DNA of 64,000 nucleotides. It comes from Arthrobacter rhizophilus. GTDB lineage: Bacteria; Actinomycetota; Actinomycetes; Actinomycetales; Micrococcaceae. The position numbers were made by a program, and so were the translations under genes. Below the pieces are notes generated by a model, which worked only from the letters and a program-made list of their open reading frames with translations, searched no databases and had not been told where the DNA came from. How positions within the stretch are numbered: position 1 is the first letter of the stretch; the number at the start of each line of letters is the position of its first letter. The stretch lies in contig NZ_JAPFFT010000009.1 of assembly GCF_026241105.1 (NCBI RefSeq), forward strand, positions 1 to 64,000, given 5' to 3'. Below, piece by piece: positions 10,039 through 19,733 of this stretch.

Positions 10039-11474
10039 CGATCGACGCGCTCCAGTTCAGCGTTCCGACCCGGGAACGATTCCAGGAATGGCGCAAGGGC
10101 CAGATCGACGCCGTTCACGTGACCATCGCGATCTGGGAGGACTCCACCGAGACGCTCCGCGAGATCGGGAAGTGGCAGGCACGTCTTGCCGACAACGCGG
10201 ATTTGATCACTCTTGCGCGAACCATGGACGATGTCCACGAGGCACAGCGCACGAATCGGACGGCGGTGATTCTCGGCTTCCAGAACTCCTCGCCCTTCGA
10301 AGCCGACCTCGACCTCGTCGAAGGATTCCACGAGGCGGGAGTCCGCATCGCGCAGCTGACCTACAACACGATGAACGCCGCGGGATCGGGATGCTGGGAG
10401 GACTCCCACAACGGCCTCTCCCGGACCTTCGGCGTCAACCTGATCCGTGAGATGAACGCCGCCGGCATGGTCGTCGACGTCTCACACAGCAACGAGAAGA
10501 CCTGCTTCGATGCGCTCGAGGCGTCCTCCAAGCCGGTCGCGATCACCCACGCCAATCCCATCGACGCCGTCGGCAATGACGTCGAGCTCGCGGTCAGGAA
10601 CAAGTCACTGCCGTTGCTCAAGGCCCTTGCGCAGCAAGGTGGGGTGGTCGGCTTGAGCATGTACCCACGGATCGCACCCAACGGGATCAACTGCTCGCTC
10701 GACGACTTCTGCGACATGGTCGAGTGGACGGTCGAGAACATCGGAGTCGACCACGTCGGCTTTGGCTCAGACTTCTACATCGGTCAGGACGACGAGGAGA
10801 TCCTCTGGTGGCGTCAAGGCCGTTGGAGCCGCACCTCGATGTGCCTTCCCGAGACGTCTCTCCGGCATGATGGAGCGTGGGCATCTTTGCGGCCACGCGC
10901 GTCCCTGCCTCGCAGTATGCGGAAAGCGTTCATATTTGCCGCGCCGGCCATCTTCGCCGGATGGGCGACAGGCGGCTTATACCTCTCACTTGGGCCTGTA
11001 ATCGTAGCAACCCAATTCCATGAAGGTTCTCATCTTGCCCGCGCCCTGGTAATCGCGTTGCTGGCCGGGTCCGGTGCTGTAGCCGGATACTTGATGCGCA
11101 ACCGTGCGGGGCGCTCCATTACCCTCTATGGCACGACTTCCATTGCCATCGGAAGTGCTCTGGCGATTGGGGCGATAGTCACCGGATCACTGTGGATGTA
11201 CTACCTTGCAGTGATGGTCACGGGCACTGGCTTCGGCACCGCCTTTTCAGGCGCCTTGCGATCTCTCCTGCCGCTCATTCAGCCTGGTGAGCGCGCCCAA
11301 GCACTCGCGGCGGTGTTCGTAGTGAGCTACAGCGCTTTCAGCGTGCCGGCTGTCGTGGCAGGTCTACTGGCGTCTCCACTCGGGCTCTTTGCCACCGCAT
11401 GTTGGTACGCGGCGATCGTAGCGCTCCTAGCCACCACCGCAGCGCTGCTTCGCCAATTCGGAACCCGAGACTGA
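10032..11474 (+). CDS. In-frame chimera: M19 dipeptidase N-part + MFS transporter C-half
   Basis: One open frame of 480 codons joins two unrelated parts. Codons 1 to about 265 match M19 membrane-dipeptidase-like TIM-barrel proteins (LGFQNSSPFEADLDLVEGFHEAG, MVVDVSHSNEKTCFDALE, PVAITHANP, VDHVGFGSDFYIG), with metal-ligand His/Asp residues present but the last 70-100 residues missing. From about codon 275 the sequence is a six-helix hydrophobic protein (FAGWATGGLYLSLGPVI, GTGFGTAFSGALRSLLPL) typical of the second half of an MFS exporter. The junction is near 10830-10850. It is probably a deletion scar; a functional fusion is unlikely because both halves are incomplete. Confidence 0.8.
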   Translation: MLTIDALQFSVPTRERFQEWRKGQIDAVHVTIAIWEDSTETLREIGKWQARLADNADLITLARTMDDVHEAQRTNRTAVILGFQNSSPFEADLDLVEGFHEAGVRIAQLTYNTMNAAGSGCWEDSHNGLSRTFGVNLIREMNAAGMVVDVSHSNEKTCFDALEASSKPVAITHANPIDAVGNDVELAVRNKSLPLLKALAQQGGVVGLSMYPRIAPNGINCSLDDFCDMVEWTVENIGVDHVGFGSDFYIGQDDEEILWWRQGRWSRTSMCLPETSLRHDGAWASLRPRASLPRSMRKAFIFAAPAIFAGWATGGLYLSLGPVIVATQFHEGSHLARALVIALLAGSGAVAGYLMRNRAGRSITLYGTTSIAIGSALAIGAIVTGSLWMYYLAVMVTGTGFGTAFSGALRSLLPLIQPGERAQALAAVFVVSYSAFSVPAVVAGLLASPLGLFATACWYAAIVALLATTAALLRQFGTRD

Positions 11475-11805
11475 ACACCGCCGCGTACACTCCCAGCACG
11501 TCAACTGGTCGGCTCGGAAGCGCTCCCGGCGGGGGCACGTCTGCCGATTCGTCGTCTATTGGACGAAGAGCACCATCGAGATTGAGTCCTGCCATGCGGT
11601 GTGCACGCCCGCTCTGCGGTCGCATGCGCGAGCAGAATCCTGAGGATCAGGAGTATGGGCTCAGGCCGGAAGACGTTCTACGCACCGAGGGCTCTGGCAT
11701 CAGCGAGTAGGCAAGAGTAGCGTCGATTGCAGAATTTGGAGGCGACTGCAGCAGCATGACCTAAGGGGCTGGTGCCAGTTTCTTGAAGGCCAGGAAGGGG
11801 CCGGG
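11475..11805. other. Intergenic stretch, no gene seen
   Basis: 331 bases between the chimeric frame and the debranching-enzyme gene. I see no convincing coding frame, terminator or repeat. A ribosome binding site (AGGAAGG) for the downstream gene ends the interval. Confidence 0.5.
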
Positions 11806-13959
11806 ATGGTTGGATGGAATGCTGACACGGCGGCCGGGCCCCTGGGGGCCGGGGCGGTCACTTTGGTGGAGGGATCGTCTTTTTGTATCTCCCTGGCGAA
11901 CGGGGACATCCATCCCGAACATCCGCACGGTCTTTTCGTCCTTGACACCCGGATCATGTCCGGCTGGAACCTGACTATCAACGGCCAGCCGCTGGAGCCC
12001 CTCGCCGCGGAGACCAAGGAGCCGTACCGCGCACTGTTCGCCAGCCGTGTTGCCCGTACTGACGGGTATTCAGACAGCCCGCTACTCGTGGAACGGCTGC
12101 GCGAAGTGGGGGCCGGCATCCAGGAGCAGGTCACGGTACGGAACTATGGCCTGGAGTCGGCCGAATGCGTGATCTCCCTGACGGTTGAGGCGGATTTCGC
12201 GGACCTTTTCGAGGTCAAGGAGGCGCGGATCCAGAGGCGCTGGGACGAGACCCGCCACGTGGACGGCGATGTGCTGAGCATCCGCGCGCTCTGGCAGGAT
12301 GTCCGGAAGGGCGTCACCGTCCAGGCCTCCGGAGCCGACATTACGCCGGAGGCCCTGACGTACCGGGTGACCGTTCCGCCGCACGGGCAGTGGAGCACGG
12401 TCCTCACGGTCGTGCCCGGGACTGAGGGAGCCGATGCCGCGTCGTTTGTCCACGCTGACGGCGGCGGCTTGTCCCCGCGGGACCGGCGCCGGCAGGAGTG
12501 GGTTGCCAGGATCCCGGTGCTGCAGATGGGCAACCGGTCCATCGAACGGACCCTGCGGCGCAGCTACGACGACCTGGGGGCCCTGCGCATCGAAGACCCC
12601 GACCATCCGGACCGGATCGTGGTGGCCGCCGGGGCGCCCTGGTTCATGACCCTGTTCGGCCGGGACTCGCTTTGGGCCTCGCAGATGGCGCTGCCGGTGG
12701 ATCCGTCCCTGGCGCTGGGCACGCTGCAGACCTTGGCCGACCGTCAGGGCACCGTGGTGGATCCGATGAGCGAGGAGGAGCCGGGCAAGATCCTGCATGA
12801 GGTTCGGCTCGATGTCTCTAGCGGGCTGTCGCTGGGCGGCAAATCCGCCTACTACGGCAGCGTCGACGCCACCCCGCTGTTCTTGGCGCTGCTCGGATCG
12901 GTCAGCCGTTGGGGATTCGCCAAGGAGGCCATCGCCGCGCTTCTGCCCCACGCGGACCGGGCGCTGGCGTGGATCCGGGACTACGGGGACAAGGACGGCG
13001 ACGGGTTCGTCGAATACCAGCGCCTCAACGACCAGGGCCTGATCAACCAGGGCTGGAAGGACTCCTGGGACGGGATCAATTTCGCCGACGGCACCCTGGC
13101 GGAACCGCCAATCGCGCTGTGCGAGGTCCAGGCCTATGTGTACCACGCGTACATGGCGCGCGCGTGGCTGGCGTACGACGCCGGTGACACAGCGCTGGCG
13201 GACGAGCTCACCGACCGGGCGGCGCAGTTGAAGAAACAGTTCAATGAGCAGTTCTGGATGCCCGGGCGCGGGTACTACGCCGTGGCCCTGGACCGCGACA
13301 AACGCCAGGTCGATGCGTGCGCGTCCAACATGGGCCACTGCCTGTGGTTCGGGCTCATCGACGAGGACAAGGCCCCGCTGGTGGCCGAACGGCTGATGTC
13401 CCCGGAAATGTTCAGCGGCTGGGGCGTGCGTACCCTGGCCAGCGACATGGGCGCTTACAACCCAGCCAGCTATCACAACGGTTCCGTCTGGCCGCATGAC
13501 AACGCGATCATCGCAGCGGGACTCCTTCGCTACGGGTTCGTGGAGCAGGCACAGCGGATCGCCACAGCCCTGCTGGAGGCGGCCGAATTTTCGGAAGGAC
13601 GGCTGCCGGAGCTGTTCTGCGGCTTCGGCCGCGACCAGTTCGCCGCACCGGTGCCCTACCCGACGGCATGCTCGCCGCAGGCTTGGGCCGCGACCACACC
13701 GATCATGCTGGTGACGAGTCTGATGCGCTACGACACCCATGTTTCCCGCGGAAGCCTCTGGATGGATCCAGTCCTCCCGGCATCCTACGGCGACCTGCAC
13801 ATCACCAACGCCCCCATGGCCGGGGGCCGGATCACCATCGACATCACCGGTTCCACTGCGACCGTCCAGGGGCTGCCCGAAGGCATGGTGTTCCACCGCG
13901 GGCACCGGACATGGATGACGGAACTGGTGGAGCAGGCCGCACGGCGCGGAAAGACTTAG
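11806..13959 (+). CDS. Glycogen-debranching-type glucosidase (amylo-alpha-1,6-glucosidase-like)
   Basis: A 717-residue protein with an N-terminal debranching beta-domain (VTLVEGSSFCISLANGDIHPEHPHGLFVLDTRIMSGW) and a C-terminal alpha/alpha barrel of the amylo-alpha-1,6-glucosidase type. Barrel landmarks are APWFMTLFGRDSLWASQ, GKSAYYGSVDATPLFL, DGDGFVEYQR, QGWKDSWDGI, NGSVWPHDNAIIAAGL and PYPTACSPQAWAA. AGGAAGG lies just before the ATG. It would act on alpha-glucan branches or related oligosaccharides in the cytoplasm (no signal peptide). It is intact and stands alone between decayed gene clusters, so it may be chromosomal cargo. Confidence 0.88.
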   Translation: MVGWNADTAAGPLGAGAVTLVEGSSFCISLANGDIHPEHPHGLFVLDTRIMSGWNLTINGQPLEPLAAETKEPYRALFASRVARTDGYSDSPLLVERLREVGAGIQEQVTVRNYGLESAECVISLTVEADFADLFEVKEARIQRRWDETRHVDGDVLSIRALWQDVRKGVTVQASGADITPEALTYRVTVPPHGQWSTVLTVVPGTEGADAASFVHADGGGLSPRDRRRQEWVARIPVLQMGNRSIERTLRRSYDDLGALRIEDPDHPDRIVVAAGAPWFMTLFGRDSLWASQMALPVDPSLALGTLQTLADRQGTVVDPMSEEEPGKILHEVRLDVSSGLSLGGKSAYYGSVDATPLFLALLGSVSRWGFAKEAIAALLPHADRALAWIRDYGDKDGDGFVEYQRLNDQGLINQGWKDSWDGINFADGTLAEPPIALCEVQAYVYHAYMARAWLAYDAGDTALADELTDRAAQLKKQFNEQFWMPGRGYYAVALDRDKRQVDACASNMGHCLWFGLIDEDKAPLVAERLMSPEMFSGWGVRTLASDMGAYNPASYHNGSVWPHDNAIIAAGLLRYGFVEQAQRIATALLEAAEFSEGRLPELFCGFGRDQFAAPVPYPTACSPQAWAATTPIMLVTSLMRYDTHVSRGSLWMDPVLPASYGDLHITNAPMAGGRITIDITGSTATVQGLPEGMVFHRGHRTWMTELVEQAARRGKT

Positions 13960-14348
13960 AGAGGGGCCAGCCGCAGTCGGCTCTTCTTCCGTCCTGCAAG
14001 TCTCATGGCGGCCAGATTGCCGACGAGGAAGCGACGATCACCAGCAGGGGAATGAAGCGGTGTTTCCTGTACTAGGCCGCATGCAAGACAAGGTAGCGAG
14101 GGTCCTGATCTCTTGAAGTGCCCAGACCTGTGAACCGCAGAGGTATCTGGCACGTTTTTTACACCGCTATTTGGCCATGTCGTTGCCGGATTGCCGGATT
14201 TCTGGCTGTGACAGGTTTGAGTGGCCACACCCCAGCGTTGGAATCATCGATTTGTTTCCAATGGTGGAGAGCAAGGATGACGGCACGCGTGGAGGTACTT
14301 GCGGCGATTCGTAGCCTCCTCGGACATTGGGTTCGCGGCATGAGCGTC
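13960..14348. other. Intergenic stretch between convergent genes, no gene seen
   Basis: About 390 bases separate two genes whose stops face each other. The open frames that cross it are antisense to the oxidoreductase gene or have no recognisable content. I did not find a clear stem-loop terminator. Confidence 0.45.
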
Positions 14349-15323
14349 TTACCTGAGGCTCAGTACGAGCTTCCCGAGATGTTTTCTGGATTCGAGGTGG
14401 CGGTGTGCCTCGACGATTTCCGTCAGGGGATAGATGGAGTCGATTATCGGGCAGATCTGGTGCCTGTCGATCAATTCGAGCATCTGTCCGAAATCATCCG
14501 GGCTTCCAAGTGTCGTACCGAGAACCGATACGTGTCCCCAATAGAGGTCCGGGATGTCGATCGCGGCTGTGCTTCCCCCGGATGAGCCGAACACGGCAAT
14601 CCGTCCTCCTGGTTTCAGACATGCCATGGCGTCGCGCAGGTTGGCGCCGGCACCGTTGATGATGACGTCCACACCGCCGCCGGTGGCTTCGAGTACCTGC
14701 TGGACCCAGTCGGGGTCTGTGTAGAGAAATCCCTTATCCACACCGATGGCACGGACAGAGTCGAGCTTGTCCTGACTCGATGACGTCGCCAGCACACGGG
14801 CTTCAGCGGCGGCAGCGAACATAATGGCGAACGTCGAGACGCCGCTGCCGGCGCCAATGACCAACACGGTCTCACCCGGCTGCAACTTGGCCCGTTTGAA
14901 GAGTGCCCGGTACGCGGTGAGCCCCGCGCAGGGAAGCGCCGCCGCTTCCGCCCACGAGAGGTGTTGGGGCATGGGGAACAGGTTTTCGACGGGAACTGCA
15001 ACAAGTTGGGCGTAGGTTCCGTCTGTACTGTCACCGAGGATTGAGAAATCCCTTCCGGGTGCTGCTGCATTTCTTCCCCAATTCAGCCCTGGGAAGATGA
15101 CAGTCTTCTCTCCCGTATCCTGGCGGATTCCGGCCCCGTCGAGGCCGAGAATGCTGGGGGTTGTGAACCCCCGGCCGGTTTGCCGGACGAGGACGTCGTG
15201 CCAGTTTAAGGCGCTGGCGTGAAGTTCGACGATTACCTCGCCCGGTCCGGGTTCCGGATCGGGCACTGTTTCGACGGAAAATTGTTCCGGACCGCCCCAA
15301 GTACGTATGACTGCTGCTTTCAC
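14349..15323 (-). CDS. Zinc-independent MDR oxidoreductase (quinone oxidoreductase-like)
   Basis: A 324-residue medium-chain dehydrogenase/reductase. It starts MKAAVIRTWGGPEQFS (GTG at 15323, GGAAG-rich leader), carries the LDGAGI segment, the Rossmann motif VLVIGAGSGVSTFAIMFA, DVIINGAGA and GGRIAVFGSSGG, and ends in the usual ETVEAHRHLESRKHLGKLVL-type tail. The structural-zinc Cys set is missing, as in the QOR/YhdH group. It would reduce enones or quinones with NADPH. The frame remains open upstream to 15650, but that part is unrelated sequence joined to the gene. Confidence 0.85.
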   Translation of the reverse strand: MKAAVIRTWGGPEQFSVETVPDPEPGPGEVIVELHASALNWHDVLVRQTGRGFTTPSILGLDGAGIRQDTGEKTVIFPGLNWGRNAAAPGRDFSILGDSTDGTYAQLVAVPVENLFPMPQHLSWAEAAALPCAGLTAYRALFKRAKLQPGETVLVIGAGSGVSTFAIMFAAAAEARVLATSSSQDKLDSVRAIGVDKGFLYTDPDWVQQVLEATGGGVDVIINGAGANLRDAMACLKPGGRIAVFGSSGGSTAAIDIPDLYWGHVSVLGTTLGSPDDFGQMLELIDRHQICPIIDSIYPLTEIVEAHRHLESRKHLGKLVLSLR

Positions 15324-15559
15324 TGGTTTTCTTCCATCTTCCTTTTTATGGACAAATATTGCGCTAAGGCCGTGCGTGATGCTTGGCTCCCCCGGTACGG
15401 TGATTGGGCCATGAGGCAGTGGGTGCACTTTGCGGTCGTTTTCCGTCAACCTGGGCAGGGTTTTCGCCCAGCCCAAGTCGTCTATAGAGATCCACTGCTC
15501 GGTCACCTTGTCGGCCCATTCCTGCCCGTCATTTAAGGTGGCGAGCAGGTCAGGGGGAG

Positions 15560-15804
15560 CTACGGTTCCCGCCCAGGGCCCAGACGTTTCCGTCGATGCT
15601 CGCATGAAGCATCTCGACGAGTTGGGGGTCTTGATCCAATCCCAATACACGTGTTGAGAGCAGCTCTGTCATGTCATCGACGATTTGTGGACCCATTTCT
15701 TGCAGCTTGCGCCCTACTTGCGCCACGAGTTCGCGCATCTGCTCATCGCCATCCAAAATCCTGGTGTGGTCAAGATGTGGAGAGCTCCTTCTTCGCCGGG
15801 GCAC
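15560..15804 (-). pseudogene. PucR/RsbRD-type regulator, N-terminal fragment
   Basis: On the minus strand the frame reads MRELVAQVGRKLQEMGPQI, then DDMTELL and DPQLVEMLHASIDGNV. This is the helical N-terminal domain found in PucR/CdaR-type regulators (RsbRD N-terminal-like). Similarity stops after about 55 residues and the rest of the regulator is gone. The interval 15324-15560 downstream is open but matches nothing I recognise. The gene start overlaps the stop of the flavoprotein gene upstream. Confidence 0.5.
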
Positions 15805-17218
15805 GGTGAGTCAAGTACCGGAGCGCGCGCTGCGCCGAGTTGTATCCGCCCATGCCGTGAATGCCGTGCCCGGGCGGCGTTGCTGCGGAGCACAGGTAGA
15901 CGCCGGGTACGCCGGTATCGTAGGGATGGGCGCTCAGCTTGGGGCCGAGGAGAAACTGCAGTGGTGATTTGGCGCCGGTGAGAATATCGCCGCCAACGAA
16001 GTTCGGATTCTCGGCCGAGGTCTGCGCCGGAGTGCGCGCGCTCAGCCCGACGATCCGGCCCCGGAACCCGGGAGCGAAGCGCTCGATCTGGGCGATGATG
16101 TGCTCTGTCGCGTCCCCCGTGTAGCCGTTCGGCACATGCGCATAGGCGTAGATCGGAACGATCGAGCCGTTCGCTCGACCAGGGTCAGCGACGGCCTGCT
16201 GCCCGACAAGCACAAAGGGCCGCTCTGGCATGTGCCCGGAGGCTACCTGTCGCTCGGTTGCGATGATCTCCGCAGAGTTGCCCCCGAGGTGCACGGTGCC
16301 TGCAAGGCCTACTTCAGGGTCTCGCCACGGCACGCCCCCGTCCACCGCGAAGTCGATCTTGAACGTAGCGGGCCCGGACCGGAACTTCCGGTACGCGCGC
16401 CGGTCACTCTGCGGCTGTTGCTCGGCCAGTATGCCTGCCGCGGCATGCGGGTGGACATCGAGAATAGTGATGTCCGTGGGCGGGAGGTCGTACAGCCGAT
16501 TGATGCGCTGCCCGGTCTCGAACCGAACCCCCTGCGCCCGAAGCATGCTGATGTGCGCTTCAGTGAAGCGGCCAGTGCCGCCCTCGACCACGGGCCAGCC
16601 CACGGCGTGACCGGCGATGATGATCCCGGCACCGATGCCCGTGACCAGGGGCAGAGTGAGCGGCTGGAGGGCGTGCGCTGCCACACCCATGAAGAGCGAG
16701 CGCGCCCGCTCATCCCTGAACCACCGTGCAACGAGCGCGGGTGGTGGGCCGGCGACGGCGCCCATTCGCGCGAGCAATAGCGGGTGCTTCGGGATCCGGA
16801 GCAACGGCGACATGATGACTGGAGAGAGTCGGTCGAAGGACCGCGATAGCGACCCAAACGCGGCCTCCCATTTCCCCCCGTCTCGCCCCAACCCCGCGGC
16901 CGTATCCGCAATCGACCTGTGGAGAAGCCCGGGCTCGCCGGAATCGAGCGGGTGCGCGGCATCGATGGGCGCGTAGGCCCAACGGACCCCCATCTCTTCC
17001 AGATCGAGCGTCTGAAAGAACGGGGATCCGGGAGCCATCGGGTGCACCGCTGCGCAGTGATCCTGCACAAGCCCGGCGATGGGTGACTCGGTTGAACGGG
17101 CGCCCCCGCCCAACTGATCCGCGGCCTCAACAACGGTGACTTCGACGCCGGCGCGAACCAGCACGGTTGCGGCTGCGAGCCCGTTGGGCCCGCTCCCGAC
17201 GACGATCGCACTCGTCAT
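15770..17218 (-). CDS. Phytoene-desaturase-family FAD oxidoreductase
   Basis: An intact 482-residue flavoprotein: FAD motif AIVVGSGPNGLAAATVLVRAG at the start, VVEAADQLGGGARS, PGHGIHGMGGYNSAQRAL at the C-terminal FAD contact, and no signal peptide. The ATG at 17218 overlaps the stop of the membrane protein gene upstream (ATGA), so the two were translationally coupled. This is the second CrtI-like enzyme in the window; the first (8.4 kb) is broken. In actinobacteria such proteins dehydrogenate lipids, sterols or terpenoids. The substrate is not inferable. Confidence 0.85.
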   Translation of the reverse strand: MTSAIVVGSGPNGLAAATVLVRAGVEVTVVEAADQLGGGARSTESPIAGLVQDHCAAVHPMAPGSPFFQTLDLEEMGVRWAYAPIDAAHPLDSGEPGLLHRSIADTAAGLGRDGGKWEAAFGSLSRSFDRLSPVIMSPLLRIPKHPLLLARMGAVAGPPPALVARWFRDERARSLFMGVAAHALQPLTLPLVTGIGAGIIIAGHAVGWPVVEGGTGRFTEAHISMLRAQGVRFETGQRINRLYDLPPTDITILDVHPHAAAGILAEQQPQSDRRAYRKFRSGPATFKIDFAVDGGVPWRDPEVGLAGTVHLGGNSAEIIATERQVASGHMPERPFVLVGQQAVADPGRANGSIVPIYAYAHVPNGYTGDATEHIIAQIERFAPGFRGRIVGLSARTPAQTSAENPNFVGGDILTGAKSPLQFLLGPKLSAHPYDTGVPGVYLCSAATPPGHGIHGMGGYNSAQRALRYLTHRAPAKKELSTS

Positions 17219-18300
17219 CGAGCCACTCCCTCCGCGGGCGCTTCGGCCTCGAGCACGATCTGCGCTAACGCTGCGGTGGTCGCTCCGGGCTCGACCAACT
17301 CTTCGAGTGGCTGGGGAACTGCATCTGGCCCAACAATATCGGTCGCGGTGAACTGCAGCTTGTCGAAGTCTGGCGAGCGCCAGGTCACGGTGAGGGGAAT
17401 GGGCCCGTTCGGCAGCCAGGGCTGCTCCGCGACCGAATCTTTCACCTGCCATCTTCCCCGCTCAACGATGCCCAGTGCGGCATCGATCAGTTTGTATTCC
17501 TGGTAGCCGTGCCAGAGCGCTTCAGACTCCACCCACGCCACGATGAACTCCCCGGGCTCGAACTGCGCCTCTTCCTGGATCGCGGCGATGAGTTCTTCGT
17601 TGTGGAAATGTCCCTCGCCGAAGTTGAAGCCGATCATCGCATTACAGGCGAATTCTGCCTCGCGGATGCGTCGGTGGTCGATATCAGGCACCTCCTTCAA
17701 CAGCAGCGAAAATAGTCCACGTGCTTGGCTGTGAAGTGAGCGCCAGCCGAGGGACATCTCGAGGAAGGCCTCTGCCAGTGGATAGGGCAGCCCCATCGCC
17801 TGGATTTGATCAATCTGATCCTTCGTGGGGCGGTACACCCGGTGAAGCTTCTTCTCGGCGTCCGGGTGGATAGCCCAGAGTGCGGTGGCCCAGTTACCGC
17901 CGTATTGCCTGAGCGAGGCGAGAAACGAGACCTTGTCGGGGCGAATGCTCCCGAAGATCACGAGGATCACGAGGATCAGTGGAATCGCGATGACCGCGAA
18001 AGGCATCCACGGCTCCGACATGTCGAACGCACTAAACCCGGCAGAGTTCGGGTAGCCGATGAAGAAGATCACCGCGCAAATCGCGAACAACAGGTTCCAC
18101 TCTAGCGGCACTGCGACCGGGAACGTCGAGATGATGAAGAAGCAGAAGCCGACCATGAGCAGCGTCGCGAGGGTCACCGTCGTCTGGCCTCCGAGCGCGG
18201 TGCCGACGACGAAGAGCATCGTGAGGGGTGCTGTAGTTCGACGATCGTTCCGAGCACGTGCGAGAAGAAGTGAGCCAGGTGGCCTGGTATCCAGTCGGAT
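17215..18300 (-). pseudogene. Polytopic membrane protein (DUF3556-like), N-terminus lost
   Basis: The open frame 17215-18219 encodes 334 residues: about three hydrophobic helices (TTVTLATLLMVGFCFFIIS, LLFAICAVIFFIGYP, FAVIAIPLILVILVIFG) followed by a soluble C-terminal domain with NAMIGFNFGEGHFHNEELI and VAWVESEALWHGYQEYKLID. The layout resembles DUF3556 proteins that neighbour FAD oxidoreductases in mycolata. Upstream, 18220-18300 continues the protein in another frame (PGHLAHFFSHVLGTIVELQH) up to the stop of the VOC gene. The N-terminal portion is therefore deleted and a frameshift separates the pieces. Confidence 0.6.
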
Positions 18301-18882
18301 TTAGGCTCGGACGTCCCAAAGAAGCACATCGGAGTCTTTTTCGTAGGCTTTGCCGTCTGGAAAACTGACCAGTTCGAATTGTTGGCCCCAAGGGGAAAGA
18401 AAGTAAACCCATCGCTTGCCATAGCTAGGGCCCTTGCTGCTTGTGGACTCCCCCAAAACACGAATTCCGCAGGACACAAGGTAGGTGATCGCTGCGTCCA
18501 GGTCGGTGACGTACAAGGCCAGATGGAATCCCCCAACATCACTGTTCAAAGGAAGTTTCATTTGCTGGTTCGGGGCCTCATAGTGGAAGACCTCGTAGTT
18601 GGAACCATTTCCGCACCTGTAGAAGCGAGCTTCCCGCATCACAGCCTCAGGGTGAATATTCAGGTGTCGCTTCATCCAATCTCCCTCGGGCAGAAACGGT
18701 CCGAAGGAGTAGACGTATTCACAGCCAAGCACGTCAACGAAAAACCGATGAGCCTCTTCGATGTCAGGAACAGTGAAACCAATATGGTCCGTCCCCAGAA
18801 GCCCTGGTAGCCCTGCGCTGGTCTTGCCTCCAACTTTCTGTAGGGGCGTGACTTTTTCCGTAGAAGATTCCGTTTTTGACAT
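18301..18882 (-). CDS. VOC-family protein (extradiol dioxygenase/glyoxalase fold)
   Basis: A 193-residue protein with two VOC modules. The first starts TDHIGFTVPDIEEAHRFFVDVLG (His metal ligand), the second GGFHLALYVTDLDAAITYLV (second His), and WGQQFELVSFP supplies the Glu ligand. Only one 2-His-1-Glu set is expected, as in small type-I dioxygenases or lactoylglutathione-lyase-like enzymes. The ATG at 18882 follows AGGA; a start 10 codons upstream is less likely. The operator-like GGATCC repeats at 19118-19193 lie upstream, so it is probably regulated. Confidence 0.82.
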   Translation of the reverse strand: MSKTESSTEKVTPLQKVGGKTSAGLPGLLGTDHIGFTVPDIEEAHRFFVDVLGCEYVYSFGPFLPEGDWMKRHLNIHPEAVMREARFYRCGNGSNYEVFHYEAPNQQMKLPLNSDVGGFHLALYVTDLDAAITYLVSCGIRVLGESTSSKGPSYGKRWVYFLSPWGQQFELVSFPDGKAYEKDSDVLLWDVRA

Positions 18883-19117
18883 GGGTGGTCCTAATCTCGT
18901 TGCGGGTTGCACTACCGCTACCTACCGGTTGATGCATGTGTTCGTTGATGATGCCAAGACAAAAGCTGCCAGCACCAACGACCAGCTGGGCACGACTTGC
19001 TAGTATGCCCTGACTGGGCGTTGCGTTCCTCGCTCTGTGCGACCAGGCGGTCTCCGGTGTTACTTTCCTCCCTGTGATACTTCCTTCAACCAGACTCGTC
19101 AACACGCCTGATGTAGC

Positions 19118-19193
19118 ACATAGGATCCAATGTACCCGACTCATGGGCCAGCAGGCACCTTCTGGTGGCGCTTTCCCAAGCTTTGGATCCATA
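19118..19193. promoter_or_regulatory. Paired GGATCC palindromes upstream of the VOC gene
   Basis: Two short palindromes, ACATAGGATCCAATGT (19118-19133, seven of eight arm pairs matched) and CTTTGGATCCATATAAG (19181-19197), have centres exactly 62 bp apart. The core TTGGATCCAA resembles operators of FCD-type GntR repressors such as VanR. The same pair with the same spacing occurs at 22058-22135. They face the VOC gene on the minus strand. No GntR gene is present in the window. Confidence 0.5.
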
Positions 19194-19204
19194 TAAGGGG
19201 ATGA

Positions 19205-19612
19205 GTCTCGGCGTCCCAACTAGCGCAGGCGTCGCAGATCAACGCGATTTGTCCCGGCGTCAACACCGGCGGCGGGCCGCCGCGCCCAGACCCGCGCACC
19301 CGCACCGTGGACCGGCGCCGTCCGTGTCGGCGAGCCAGGTGCTCCAATAGCGGCTTGTACCGGCTGCCGCCGCGGTGAGCGATCCGATGCAGGTCCCGGC
19401 CCACATCCACACCGTTAAGCAGATGGTAGTCATAGCACGACATCACCGCGCCGAGCCGAGATCGTAGACTCGGCGAATCGGGCCGGGCGCTGCTCGATCG
19501 AGGCGACCCTTGGCTCATCCCCGCGGCCCAGCACCGTCCAGGTACGTCCTCCCTCGGGCAAGTTGAGCCGCTGTACCCGAAACGATTCGACTGCTTCGAT
19601 ACCAACCGTCAT
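19205..19612 (-). pseudogene. Tyrosine-type integrase, N-terminal fragment, frameshifted
   Basis: The minus strand reads MTVGIEAVESFRVQRLNLPE in one frame and then, after a shift near 19450, DYHLLNGVDVGRDLHRIAHRG and LTPGQIALICDACASWDAET in another. This is the N-terminal arm and core-binding region of an actinobacterial phage-type integrase. The catalytic Arg-His-Arg-Tyr domain is absent because similarity ends near 19205, just before the operator pair. It marks a former mobile element at this junction. Confidence 0.6.
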
Positions 19613-19733
19613 GCCCCGTTACATTGCCACCCCAGATAGACCGTACGCAGCAGACACGCCGGACAGGAAAAAAGCTTCTTACCCTCCGTTACGTACGGGG
19701 ATAAACAAACCCCGGATAAGAATTCGGAATAAC

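Noticed and set aside
12690..13770. GGATCC occurrences inside the debranching-enzyme gene as further operators
   Set aside because: They lack the TT/AA palindromic flanks and fall at Asp-Pro codons in coding sequence.
12082..13905. 607-codon open frame antisense to the debranching-enzyme gene
   Set aside because: It mirrors the codon phase of the plus-strand gene in GC-rich DNA, has no motif and the plus-strand product matches a known enzyme throughout.
14118..14585. Plus-strand frame over the end of the MDR oxidoreductase
   Set aside because: The minus strand encodes the conserved C-terminus of the oxidoreductase here; the plus frame has no motif.
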